From: Ignavibacteriota bacterium
GTDB taxonomy: Bacteria; Bacteroidota; Ignavibacteria; Palsa-1295
Length of the DNA: 48,295 nt
Reading direction: 5' to 3'
Assembly: GCA_003151825.1 (NCBI GenBank)
Contig: PLYO01000048.1
Location: 1 to 48,295, forward strand
The notes under the pieces are model-generated. The model made no database searches. It had not been told where the DNA came from and worked only from the letters and a program-made list of their open reading frames with translations. Within the stretch, counting starts at the first letter, position 1. Each line of letters starts with the position of its first letter. The position numbers and the translations under genes were made by a program. Shown here piece after piece: positions 34,276-43,159 of the stretch.

Positions 34276-35946
34276 TTATATGGATAAAGAGGCCGGGTCC
34301 GATGCTCCGAAGAGCGAGCGAAGTTTTCCGAACACTTTGCGCGCCTCGGGAATTCGGAATAGGGCATATCCGCCGGCAGTCAGGAATGCCATCGATGCGG
34401 CCGCGATCAGCAGCCGAAGAAGGGGAGCGAGTGATGGCGGTATTTGGCTAACTATGAAATACGTAATTAGTATGCTCATCGTAACAATAGCGAGTATCGC
34501 CATCGAGCGCCATGGACGCAGGCTCTGGCCGATCCATCGAGTCGTCAGAATGCTCTCCGTCGCGCAGGCACCGGCATTGGCGCATTGTGTCCCAATCATG
34601 GCTCCAAGTCCGCCAAAGCTCAGGATGAGAAAATAATTTACAATGAGATTGAGCAATCCCCAGCTTAATCTATTCACGAAGACAACGCGCTCTTTTCCGA
34701 TAGCGACGAGAGACGTTATATGCATCCCGCCTCCAAAAATAATGACTGTAATCGTTTGGATGACAAGACTGGCAAAAAGAATCGGCTGCGCGCCCGCGAA
34801 TCTATGTCCATAGACGACCTCGATTACGAGCGGAGAAAATGTAATCATAAACGCAAAGATCGGTCCGGTGCTTACCGTTTGATAGCCGGAAATCTCACGC
34901 CGGGCATTGAGCAGGCGCGGATAATGGAATCGCGCGGGTTTCCCGACTTGCTGCGGCAAAGGATGTTGTTCGTCTTCATGGGCCAGTTCGCTGAATACAC
35001 TGACGAGCGTTCCCCCAAGTCCAAATAAGAAGACATATTCCGTCATAAGCGCCAGCTGCGATGCAGCAGCATACAGGCCAATATCCCGCGCGTTCTCGCC
35101 GAGCAGGGCGCGCATCATCAGAATGTCAGGCTGCCGTCCCAATACGGTGCTGAGCACGTCCGATCCCCACGTCGTGACGCCATAAAGCATGAACGGCAAT
35201 AGAACAAACATGCGGACGCGGCTCGGCTTGCTTACAAAACCTGCGAGACTCGTGCGAAGATGCGCGAATTCTATTCGCAGTCCTCGGCTCGATGCTCGTT
35301 CGACATGACGGTTCACCCAATAAAGGAGCAGCGCTCCGTTCACAACCGCAGCGATGGTAAAAAGTGCGACGGCCCATTCGAGCGAGAGATTCCCGGAAAC
35401 GAGGAAGATCAATCCCGCAGAAAGCAGCGCGAAACGTGTAATGAGACTTGCGTAAAACACCCACTTGACTTGCAAAAGACCGATCAGCGTAAACGTCGAA
35501 AAGGCAACGACGGCCTGAGCAAAAAGATAGACAACGAAGTACGGCCATAATTCCCGGATGCCGCCGAGCGCAGCCGCAAGGCCAGAAAAGTAATTCGGAA
35601 GAACAACCAACACGAGGAGAAGGAGACCCACCAGCATAAGATTGACGAACACTCGGAAGGCGAGCAGTTCAATCAAAAAGTGCCGAATGCCTTCGATCTT
35701 CGTATTACCGAACGATTGTTCACCGCGCAAAATCCGAGGAAGATAACGAAGCAGGACACCATCGACCGCAAATGCCCCGACGATTGCAAGCGTGGTGCCG
35801 ATGGAGATATAGACCGCGTAGCTGCCGCCTAACTCGGGACCAAATTTCCGAACGACGAGGATAGCATAGAGATAGATACCCCCATATTCGACGATTTTAT
35901 AAAGATGGTTCCATGCGAAGCCTCGCGTTATACGATGCGTGGTCAT
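34276..35946 (-). CDS. Polysaccharide flippase (Wzx/MATE-like)
   Basis: 556 residues with about 12-14 membrane helices (for example IYLYAILVVRKFGPELGGSYAVYI near the start) and the usual basic loops. It would move lipid-linked oligosaccharide units across the inner membrane for assembly. The ATG overlaps the glycosyltransferase stop by 4 nt (35943-35946). A mid-protein loop of about 35 residues (ELAHEDEQHPLPQQVGKPAR) is unusually long. No polymerase (Wzy) is in the set. Confidence 0.88.
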   Translation of the reverse strand: MTTHRITRGFAWNHLYKIVEYGGIYLYAILVVRKFGPELGGSYAVYISIGTTLAIVGAFAVDGVLLRYLPRILRGEQSFGNTKIEGIRHFLIELLAFRVFVNLMLVGLLLLVLVVLPNYFSGLAAALGGIRELWPYFVVYLFAQAVVAFSTFTLIGLLQVKWVFYASLITRFALLSAGLIFLVSGNLSLEWAVALFTIAAVVNGALLLYWVNRHVERASSRGLRIEFAHLRTSLAGFVSKPSRVRMFVLLPFMLYGVTTWGSDVLSTVLGRQPDILMMRALLGENARDIGLYAAASQLALMTEYVFLFGLGGTLVSVFSELAHEDEQHPLPQQVGKPARFHYPRLLNARREISGYQTVSTGPIFAFMITFSPLVIEVVYGHRFAGAQPILFASLVIQTITVIIFGGGMHITSLVAIGKERVVFVNRLSWGLLNLIVNYFLILSFGGLGAMIGTQCANAGACATESILTTRWIGQSLRPWRSMAILAIVTMSILITYFIVSQIPPSLAPLLRLLIAAASMAFLTAGGYALFRIPEARKVFGKLRSLFGASDPASLSI

Positions 35947-37154
35947 GCGTTTACCTTTCCGCGTGAGGCCGTTGTCCGTGTTCTATGCTCGTGACAAAAA
36001 GAGATGGCGTCGAATGCATCTCGTGCAAATCGCTGCCAGCTAAAATGCTCGGCGCGGGTCTGTGCTTGCGTCAGCAGGTGGGCGTGTTTCTCCGGGCTAA
36101 GCGTTATGGCGCGAACAAGCTCTGTAGATAACGCCATGGAATCGTTCTCGGGAAATACAAAACCTCCATCGCCAATCACTTCCGGGATTGCACCTGACGA
36201 GGAGCCAATGACGATCTTGCCGGCGGCCATTGCTTCGACCAACACGCGGCCAAATTGCTCGGCCCACATGGCTTTGCGGCGGCTTGGAAGCACGAGAATA
36301 TCGAGCGTGTGCATATAATCAGGTACTTCACGATGTGGAACAGATGGAATGTGACGCAAGTCCAAAGCGATCCCTCGATCGCGCGCCAGTTGCAGCATCG
36401 GTTGTTCCCATTCGCCACTTCCAACCAAAAGAAGTTTTGTTTTCAGCCGAGGATGATCTGATTTCAATTTTGTATACGCCTCGATCAGCAAATCGACGCC
36501 CTTCATTTCGAGCATCCGTCCGACATATCCGACGACAATGTCGTCACGAGAAATACCGAGCGAATCACGAATTTTTTTCACGCGGTCTGGTCGAGGAGTC
36601 TGATACGCGGAAGTATCGACTCCGTAGCCGACCGTTCGAATAGGATTTTCAAATCCGGCTCTGCGCAGCACCTCGATGCCATCCGTATTCGCAGTTAGCG
36701 CATAATGCATGTGCGAAAGCGTTCGCCGCGCGACGTTACGATAAAAAAAGGAAGGACGATAATCGAATTGCGTAAGGGAAAGATTATTCCATGTAAAAAA
36801 TACGACAGGAATGCGCGGCGCGAAAAGGGATTTGGCCAAAAGAATCTCCGCCGCGAAAACGGAGAACGGCTCCTCCATCAAAAAAAGCACATCAGGGCGC
36901 GAGAGTTGAAAGGCTCGGCGAAGACCGGAAATATAAAACCCACGATTTTCATAACCCCGCCAGGCGGTTTTGCCAATGACCGTCGCATAAGGAGACTTTG
37001 CGCTAACGCCATCGCATGGCATTGGGCGCCCATTCATTCGCCACGCATCGACGGTGAGAAGCGTGAGTTCCATGCCGTTAAGGGAACCCAATTCATCCGC
37101 GCACCGGCGATAGACGGAGCTTGCAAACATCGAATTGACGATCAGCGTCCGCAT
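35943..37154 (-). CDS. Glycosyltransferase family 4
   Basis: 403 residues in the GT-B fold. Donor-binding E-x7-E motif in EQFGRVLVEAMAAG (E and E eight apart), VGYVGRMLEMKGVDLL at the start of the second Rossmann domain, YGVDTSAYQ linker. It transfers a sugar from a nucleotide donor to a growing lipid-linked chain on the cytoplasmic face; the sugar cannot be predicted. The 4-nt overlap with the flippase gene and 18-nt gap to wzz place it within the operon. Confidence 0.9.
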   Translation of the reverse strand: MRTLIVNSMFASSVYRRCADELGSLNGMELTLLTVDAWRMNGRPMPCDGVSAKSPYATVIGKTAWRGYENRGFYISGLRRAFQLSRPDVLFLMEEPFSVFAAEILLAKSLFAPRIPVVFFTWNNLSLTQFDYRPSFFYRNVARRTLSHMHYALTANTDGIEVLRRAGFENPIRTVGYGVDTSAYQTPRPDRVKKIRDSLGISRDDIVVGYVGRMLEMKGVDLLIEAYTKLKSDHPRLKTKLLLVGSGEWEQPMLQLARDRGIALDLRHIPSVPHREVPDYMHTLDILVLPSRRKAMWAEQFGRVLVEAMAAGKIVIGSSSGAIPEVIGDGGFVFPENDSMALSTELVRAITLSPEKHAHLLTQAQTRAEHFSWQRFARDAFDAISFCHEHRTRTTASRGKVNA

Positions 37155-37172
37155 GGGCTTCGAGCGTTGGAA

Positions 37173-38540
37173 TTAGAGCTTGATTTTTTGCTTCTCGACA
37201 GACGGGAATGCAGAAGAGCCGGTCGTATGGGGCTGGATGGGTACTAACCATTCGGCACGGTTGTCACGCCGCATCGCACGGAGCACATTGACAAGGCGAT
37301 AATGGGCTTGCGGGCGCGAACGTACATCGGAAGCGAACCTTTGGAATGCTATGTAACTAAAACCAGCGCCAAGACCGAGGAGAAGTCCCAGAACCGTATA
37401 AAGCGATCGGTTTGGCGACGACGGGCCAGCTGGGAGTTGAGCGGCATCGAGCACCTGAAGAGAAGGAAGATCGCGTTGCTCCGAGATTCTCTCTTGTTCG
37501 AGTTCCTCCCGCAAATAGCCTGTGACTTGCTCGAGTACCTTGACTTCACGCAGACATCCGGCGAGTTCTCGCGAGAGCGCCGGCGCATTTTTTAGAGCAA
37601 GGATATATTCTCCCGCCCCACCGCTATCGTATTTATTCAGTTCCTGCTGTGCTGCTTCGAGTTCCGCGCCAAGGGCCTGAATACGGGGAGCATTCGGGCC
37701 TAACTCATGTGCCTCGACGTTCCGCTCCATTTCAAGTTGTTCCTTTTGGCTGGTAAGCTTCGCGGCCGCCGAGACGGTCGCCGCAAGCTGTTCCGGAAGC
37801 GCTATGGCTTCATGCGACTCCTGAAACTGTTCGAGACGCGCATACGCGCTGTCGAGTTCGACCCTTTTGTTATTGTATTCTTGCTCGACAAAGATTCGCG
37901 TATTCTTCGCGCTCGTCATCAAGCGATCTCGGTTAAAGCGGTCGAGCGCCTCGACAAATTTATTCGCAACATAAGCCGACATTCGTTTTGCCGAGTCCCG
38001 CACCGTACCGGACGCAAAGCTTGATGCATTGAGCGTAACCGTGACGGTCAGCACGCCCGTGCGCAACGCCTCGCTCAGGACGCTGCCACGGAGAGCATCG
38101 GTGATCGACTTGAAGCTTGTATCCCTGCGGTGAAAATATGTGTGGATCTCGGGGTCCGCCGCAACATCCTCCGCGATCGATCGGGACTCGACAATCGTCT
38201 TGAAGATATCCAGCGTGGGGTTGCCACCCACTTCTCCTTTCAGTAAATCCAATGCCGACGCTGAATTTGCGAGAAAGGCAAGCATCCCGCCCGCGCCCTC
38301 GTGTTCTGGCGGCATCACGGTTGCCGTAGCAACGAAAGTCTGAGGACGAGTAAAGGAAAAAAGGAGCAGCGCAATGGCGCCGCACATCCCGAACAGCGCT
38401 ATTCGACGCCAATGCTGCGCTACATTCGTAAGAAAGTCCATTCGCGCGGGAGCCTCGGCAATGGCCGCATCATCGTGAGGGCCATATTCCTTAGCTCCAG
38501 TTTGGGGATGATTCATGGGAGTGCTTTCTTTCTCGCTCAT
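37173..38540 (-). CDS. Chain-length determinant/polysaccharide co-polymerase (Wzz family)
   Basis: 455 residues. Cytoplasmic N-terminal stretch, first membrane helix near 48-66 (IALFGMCGAIALLLFSF), periplasmic Wzz domain with long coiled coil (about 190-345; LDSAYARLEQFQESHEAI, AELEAAQQELNKYD), and second membrane helix near 385-405 (LYTVLGLLLGLGAGFSYI). A short cytoplasmic tail follows and the tyrosine-kinase half seen in Wzc is absent. Sets sugar chain length or opens the export channel. 6 nt before it ends the wza gene. Confidence 0.88.
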   Translation of the reverse strand: MSEKESTPMNHPQTGAKEYGPHDDAAIAEAPARMDFLTNVAQHWRRIALFGMCGAIALLLFSFTRPQTFVATATVMPPEHEGAGGMLAFLANSASALDLLKGEVGGNPTLDIFKTIVESRSIAEDVAADPEIHTYFHRRDTSFKSITDALRGSVLSEALRTGVLTVTVTLNASSFASGTVRDSAKRMSAYVANKFVEALDRFNRDRLMTSAKNTRIFVEQEYNNKRVELDSAYARLEQFQESHEAIALPEQLAATVSAAAKLTSQKEQLEMERNVEAHELGPNAPRIQALGAELEAAQQELNKYDSGGAGEYILALKNAPALSRELAGCLREVKVLEQVTGYLREELEQERISEQRDLPSLQVLDAAQLPAGPSSPNRSLYTVLGLLLGLGAGFSYIAFQRFASDVRSRPQAHYRLVNVLRAMRRDNRAEWLVPIQPHTTGSSAFPSVEKQKIKL

Positions 38541-38546
38541 TGAAAG

Positions 38547-40211
38547 TTATAATCCGCTCTTTAGCACGACGATTATTCCGACGAAAATAGTAATGAACTG
38601 AGCGGTCAGCGCGGTGATTGCGCCGACATCCTTCCAAAAATGGGGTTCCTCTTGCGGAACAATAATCATATCGCCCGGCGCGATGATGTACGTTGTTTCA
38701 GAGGCGGGATCGATGAAGGAACCGGTCTTCGAATCGACGACCCGGACGGCGCCGCGATCAGCCGTGCTCGAAAAGCCACCTGCTTTTGCAATATAGTCCC
38801 GCCAGGAGCCTCTTTCTATATACTCCACGTTTCCCTGCATATTCACGGCGCCGGATACGGTGACATAGCCCATCGCGCGAGGAATCGAGATAGAATCCTC
38901 TTCCCGTAGGATTAGATTTTGCGATTCATCGCCCGCCATCAGAGCTTTGAAGTTCACTACCATAACCGAGGGATAAATGCGGGCGGAATAATAATCGTAT
39001 TGTTCGTCCGTCAGTCCATCCTTCCGGAGCTGCGCCATGGATTGAAGACGCCTGAATTCCGCATCGCTAAGGATCGAGCCGATCCCTGTGCGCCGAATGA
39101 GCAGCGCCTCGTCTAAGGAAGCCGTTGGGAGCACGCCGCCGGCGCGATCGATAATATCCTTGAGCCGAGTGGTTCCCGGAGCAATAGGATATTGGCCGGG
39201 AAACGGCACTTCGCCGCCAATGCCGACGAGACGGGGAACGTGATATTGTGAAAAAGCGCGAACAAAAATTTGATCGCCCTCATGAAGAGCGGGATTATCG
39301 CCGCGAGCATAATCTTCCCAGAGCCACTCGGCATGGACAGGATCGGAATCCGGGAAACGAGCGATTTCTATGGAGTCGCGGTCCGCCGCAGGTAAGAAGC
39401 CGCGGCAAAGGGTCAGTGCGGTCGAAAGCGAATCACCCTCGACAAATTCTAATCGCTGTGGCGAAGAAACGCTCCCGGTCACAAGAACATAACGCTTTGT
39501 GGGCAGCACCACAATCACATCCCCAGCCTCGATGGGTGGGTTTGCAGAAAGATCGCCCACGGCGTAGTACCGAACGAGATCGGCGCGAACTCGAAGCTGC
39601 CCGCTAAGGGTTCGAATTTGAATGTTTCTGAGTGAAGAACTCGTCTTGAATCCGCCGGAGCGGTCAATCACTTCGCTCACCCGTTCGAGGGCCGTCGCGG
39701 TTTGAATTCCCGGAGAAAGCACTTCGCCGAGTACGCTCACCTTTACGGTACGAAGCCTACGAAGCGATAGCGACACGTCCGGCGATTTATAGTCCCGCGC
39801 CAAGGCGAGGCGAACTTTCTTTTCGGCCGCAGTGATCGAAAGTCCTGCTACTTCAACGTTTCCGACGCCCGCGATGATAAGCCCACCCTCAGGCGTCACC
39901 ATAAGGTCCTGGTCGAGGCCGTGAATGGCATAGACATCGAGATGGATGCCATCGCCGGGACCGAGCAGATACGTAGCCGGATCGACCGGCTGCTCCAGCG
40001 CCTGCGCGTCCATTCCGGCGAGGCTGGCCTTACGACCGGCCATGAGCCGTTCCGTCATGGTATCCGCGACGCCAAGCTGGTTTTGGAACGAGGTGTAAAG
40101 CTCATTCGAGGTAAGTTGCGCGCGCGCGGAGGGCTGAAATGCGCCCAATTCCAATATAATCGTGGCGAGAGCAAAAGCGAGCTTTATTCTTTTTAGTAAA
40201 ATGGCAGTCAA
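38547..40211 (-). CDS. wza: Polysaccharide export outer-membrane protein (Wza-like, SLBB domains)
   Basis: 554 residues if started at TTG 40211, which gives a signal peptide (TAILLKRIKLAFALATIILEL...ARAQ). A longer frame from TTG 40349 adds 46 residues ahead of it and is less likely; no ATG exists in the N-terminal region. The poly-export domain starts at LLGPGDGIHLDVYAI (about 85-99), then several SLBB beta-grasp domains (VLVTGSVSSPQRLEFVEG; VGIGGEVPFPGQYPIAPG; VTVSGAVNMQGNVEYIERG). A C-terminal membrane helix (AQFITIFVGIIVVLKS) may span the inner or outer membrane. First gene of the operon. Confidence 0.92.
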   Translation of the reverse strand: MTAILLKRIKLAFALATIILELGAFQPSARAQLTSNELYTSFQNQLGVADTMTERLMAGRKASLAGMDAQALEQPVDPATYLLGPGDGIHLDVYAIHGLDQDLMVTPEGGLIIAGVGNVEVAGLSITAAEKKVRLALARDYKSPDVSLSLRRLRTVKVSVLGEVLSPGIQTATALERVSEVIDRSGGFKTSSSLRNIQIRTLSGQLRVRADLVRYYAVGDLSANPPIEAGDVIVVLPTKRYVLVTGSVSSPQRLEFVEGDSLSTALTLCRGFLPAADRDSIEIARFPDSDPVHAEWLWEDYARGDNPALHEGDQIFVRAFSQYHVPRLVGIGGEVPFPGQYPIAPGTTRLKDIIDRAGGVLPTASLDEALLIRRTGIGSILSDAEFRRLQSMAQLRKDGLTDEQYDYYSARIYPSVMVVNFKALMAGDESQNLILREEDSISIPRAMGYVTVSGAVNMQGNVEYIERGSWRDYIAKAGGFSSTADRGAVRVVDSKTGSFIDPASETTYIIAPGDMIIVPQEEPHFWKDVGAITALTAQFITIFVGIIVVLKSGL

Positions 40212-40765
40212 ATTTCGTTCGTAAAATGCAGAGATAACGATAGAGAACCGTAGGAGTGTCAAAAATAGAACCTCAGGCGTCTGGAGGTGGTCACTTAAAG
40301 GGTTGAGCCTCTCATTCGGTTCCGAAAAGCCTATTCCGAAACAGGGCAATTTTGAATGACTAATTTAGCGCAACAGCATTTGTGCTTCATGAACTGTGGC
40401 GTTTCTGAGCAAATTTCGCCATTTGTTGCCACCAAAGCGGCTAATGACCTGCCATATAGTACACTACAACAGGCCACAATAGATTTTCAAGGAACTCCGG
40501 TGATCGATGTCCCCCAAGCTAAGGGTATACCCGCCCAGGACTTTTCGATCGCCCCCAGTGCGCCATTTGATTTCATTGTGCAGGGATCAGTCATGCCTGT
40601 ACTGGCAGCGGACTGCGTACACTCTCAACGCTCGCAGCCAGTCTCTACGCATAAAAGGCAAAAATGTTTCACAGTATTATAAGATTTTTGTATTTATCAT
40701 CTAAATTGCTCAAATCAGTCCAAAGTCGCCAATTTTGACGTTGTGGTCGGTGCTTCCAGCACGAC
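40212..40765. other. Gene-free stretch between two minus-strand operons
   Basis: Holds the likely promoter region of the polysaccharide operon. One plus-strand frame (40356-40682, 108 codons, rich in Gln, Ser and Pro) has no recognisable domain and a poor ribosome-binding site, and I do not accept it as a gene. A 6-bp dyad ACTGGC/GCCAGT around 40605-40648 is the clearest structure. I do not see a known riboswitch such as GEMM. Confidence 0.35.
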
Positions 40766-43126
40766 TTAATGCGAAACCGATAGCTTCACCGCCCTCCCCA
40801 TGATCGCATTCGAGACGTGCGCATAATATATCCCGCTCGGAAGGTTTGAGCAATCTAAGCTGAGGCACAGGCCAAGCTCCGCATCCGGCGTGGCGTTGTA
40901 TAGCGTGGCCACGACTTCGCCCTCCTGGTTCACCACCTCGACTATTGCCGGTACGCCGCCCGGCAAATCGGCCACGCATATTCTCGTAGTGGAATTTGCA
41001 GGATTCGGATGCACTGTTACATCGAGACCGGTGGTATCCGACACTAAGCCCGGATGGCCATCGGCCATTTTCATATTACCACATTCCGCATAGACTGTAT
41101 CAGTCGGAGCCCCATAGGCATCGCCTGAAGTATTGTAAGTGGAAACTTTGAAGATGGGATAACAATCAAAAAAACAGATGTCCGTACTCGTTGCGTCCGC
41201 CGCAAGGCCCTGAATCAAGGTATAAGTGGATCCGTCGTCGTCGGACTGATAAACATGTATCCCTTCCGGAGCATTGAGGTATTCAACATCCCCGTATTCT
41301 TGAGGAGTCCAGCTAAGTGTGACATGAAAGGAATTGCCAATTAATGAGCCGTCGTCAGGTCCTGCGCAATCCTCCCCGATTTGCCCATTGCTTAGGTTCT
41401 TCACCTGCGCTGGTCGCATGAGAATGGAACGATCCCCCAGGGTATACTGATAAATATCTTCGATGGAACTATCCTCAACAGTGTAGAAGAGGCTCTTGAT
41501 GTTATTCTTAAAATCAGAGACGCCGCTGTATGAATAAGAGGGAGACGTTACTTGAAAAATTGACAAAGGCTCGCCGATATCGTCGTTATTCTTATTATCG
41601 AAGTCTGGATCTCTAAAACCTGGATCATCATACTTGTCATAGACATTGCAGAGAAAGCAAGCAACCTGTTGTTGAGCCCCTATGGTAGCATAATCGGACC
41701 TGAATGTCCAAGCTTCAAAATCCTGGACATCACCTACATCAATAATATCTCCATAATTCGCTCGCGTGTACCATCTTACAACTTGTGAATGAAATTGCGC
41801 CCAGCCCTCGTCAATGTTGTACGCATCCGTCGTAAACTCACTTAAGAGTGAGCTATCCATTAGCAGCCAATTGCAATAATGACCGAATTCATGATCTGGA
41901 TAAGCCGCCGAATAAGCAATTGGATTAAACTGAATGTACGGCGGTATAGATGGAGAGAAATCAGCATCTGCTCCTGCCAACGCGGAAATTATAGTTGTAA
42001 TTTGAGGCGGGGTTACGCCCGGTCGCAAAATATCATATTCACGCGCCATTTCCATATTCCTTAGAATCGGGCCATCGACTGAGTTCAATTTAATTGTATC
42101 TCCTGTTTCGTAGATAAGATTAGTATTATTGCATGGAATACAGATTCCATACGTTTCACGAAACGTGTGCCAGGGTGGGCATGTCGTTCCCGAGCCATTA
42201 ATTGTGTACGTGCTGACTTCATCTCCTGGATCACTTGCGAGCCGTGCTGCATCGTTCGAGGCTGTTACGAGAAGTTCCGCGTTCGCATAATTGGCCCATG
42301 TCGTATCCGTGATGCGAAAATCGAAACTAAAGTTACCATCGGCATCGCATTTACATGAATGTATGCCCGGATCAGTAAGCCCGTAGCCAGAAGGAGTACA
42401 TCCAGCTACCGGATGCGTAAAAGTAGTTATATTTAATGAATCCGACGAACACCCCTGAATAGCACCCGCAAAGGGCAAAGGATGAAAAAGTAAAACAACC
42501 GTTACGCCGTAAACTCCTCTCATAATGGTTGTATCGTGTCCGATTATTGCGGAGTCCGCTTGTGATTGGGCAATATCATGGTAATCAACTACGCCTTTAA
42601 TAATGATATGAGCTCCCGCTCCCAAAATTCCCAGAGCGGTCATCGTTCCAGTATCGTTTGCATTATTTCCAAGATTGAGAACCCTAAATCTTGTCGGTGA
42701 ACTTTCTACTTCGAGATGTGTGTAGGCATAATTTATCATTCCCTCTGGAGCAGAAATCGCTTTAAACATTGCCTCGACGAGCGAACCGCCATATCCAATA
42801 AGCTTAAGCGGAATGGAATACGTATATTCAGAACCGGAATCGACGGCAATGGTCGAATCCGAACCGCTGCCGCCAGTGGGCGGCGCAATGTTTCCGGTGC
42901 ATCCCATACTAAAAACACCCGCTCCGGTCACGTTCGCGTGAAACCGTATTAACATGTGGATGGTATCGCCTACATGCGGTATCGGGCTTGACACCACGGC
43001 AGTTGAATCAACGCTGAATGTTGAAGGCGGGAGAGTATCATAAAACTGAGCTTTGCTTAAACCGGGATTTATTAAGCAAGCGAAAACACAAAAAAGTGCG
43101 AACTTGATTTTGAAATGATGATTCAT
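40766..43126 (-). CDS. Secreted HEFGH-type zinc metallopeptidase with T9SS sorting domain
   Basis: 786 residues. Signal peptide (MNHHFKIKFALFCVFACLIN...AQ), then beta-rich regions (about 25-330). A zincin motif is seen at H412-E-F-G-H416 (YPDHEFGHYCNWL), with E440 in NIDEGWAQFHS as the likely third ligand, 24 residues on, a gluzincin-like layout. A fibronectin-like stretch (about 605-690) leads to a C-terminal type-A sorting domain (VHPNPANSTTRICV...LPSGIYYAHVS). A CKCDADGNFSF segment may bind calcium (D-x-D-G-N). I cannot name a peptidase family. It closes the seven-gene exported-protein run. Confidence 0.72.
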   Translation of the reverse strand: MNHHFKIKFALFCVFACLINPGLSKAQFYDTLPPSTFSVDSTAVVSSPIPHVGDTIHMLIRFHANVTGAGVFSMGCTGNIAPPTGGSGSDSTIAVDSGSEYTYSIPLKLIGYGGSLVEAMFKAISAPEGMINYAYTHLEVESSPTRFRVLNLGNNANDTGTMTALGILGAGAHIIIKGVVDYHDIAQSQADSAIIGHDTTIMRGVYGVTVVLLFHPLPFAGAIQGCSSDSLNITTFTHPVAGCTPSGYGLTDPGIHSCKCDADGNFSFDFRITDTTWANYANAELLVTASNDAARLASDPGDEVSTYTINGSGTTCPPWHTFRETYGICIPCNNTNLIYETGDTIKLNSVDGPILRNMEMAREYDILRPGVTPPQITTIISALAGADADFSPSIPPYIQFNPIAYSAAYPDHEFGHYCNWLLMDSSLLSEFTTDAYNIDEGWAQFHSQVVRWYTRANYGDIIDVGDVQDFEAWTFRSDYATIGAQQQVACFLCNVYDKYDDPGFRDPDFDNKNNDDIGEPLSIFQVTSPSYSYSGVSDFKNNIKSLFYTVEDSSIEDIYQYTLGDRSILMRPAQVKNLSNGQIGEDCAGPDDGSLIGNSFHVTLSWTPQEYGDVEYLNAPEGIHVYQSDDDGSTYTLIQGLAADATSTDICFFDCYPIFKVSTYNTSGDAYGAPTDTVYAECGNMKMADGHPGLVSDTTGLDVTVHPNPANSTTRICVADLPGGVPAIVEVVNQEGEVVATLYNATPDAELGLCLSLDCSNLPSGIYYAHVSNAIMGRAVKLSVSH

Positions 43127-43159
43127 GGTGGTAATGGTTTTTAATTGAAAAATAATACG

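Noticed and set aside
40356-40682. 108-codon frame in the gap before the polysaccharide operon
   Set aside because: No domain, signal peptide or ribosome-binding site, and the composition is not like that of neighbouring genes.
40350-40765. Possible c-di-GMP (GEMM) riboswitch ahead of wza
   Set aside because: Neither strand shows the conserved GEMM core; only an isolated 6-bp dyad is present.
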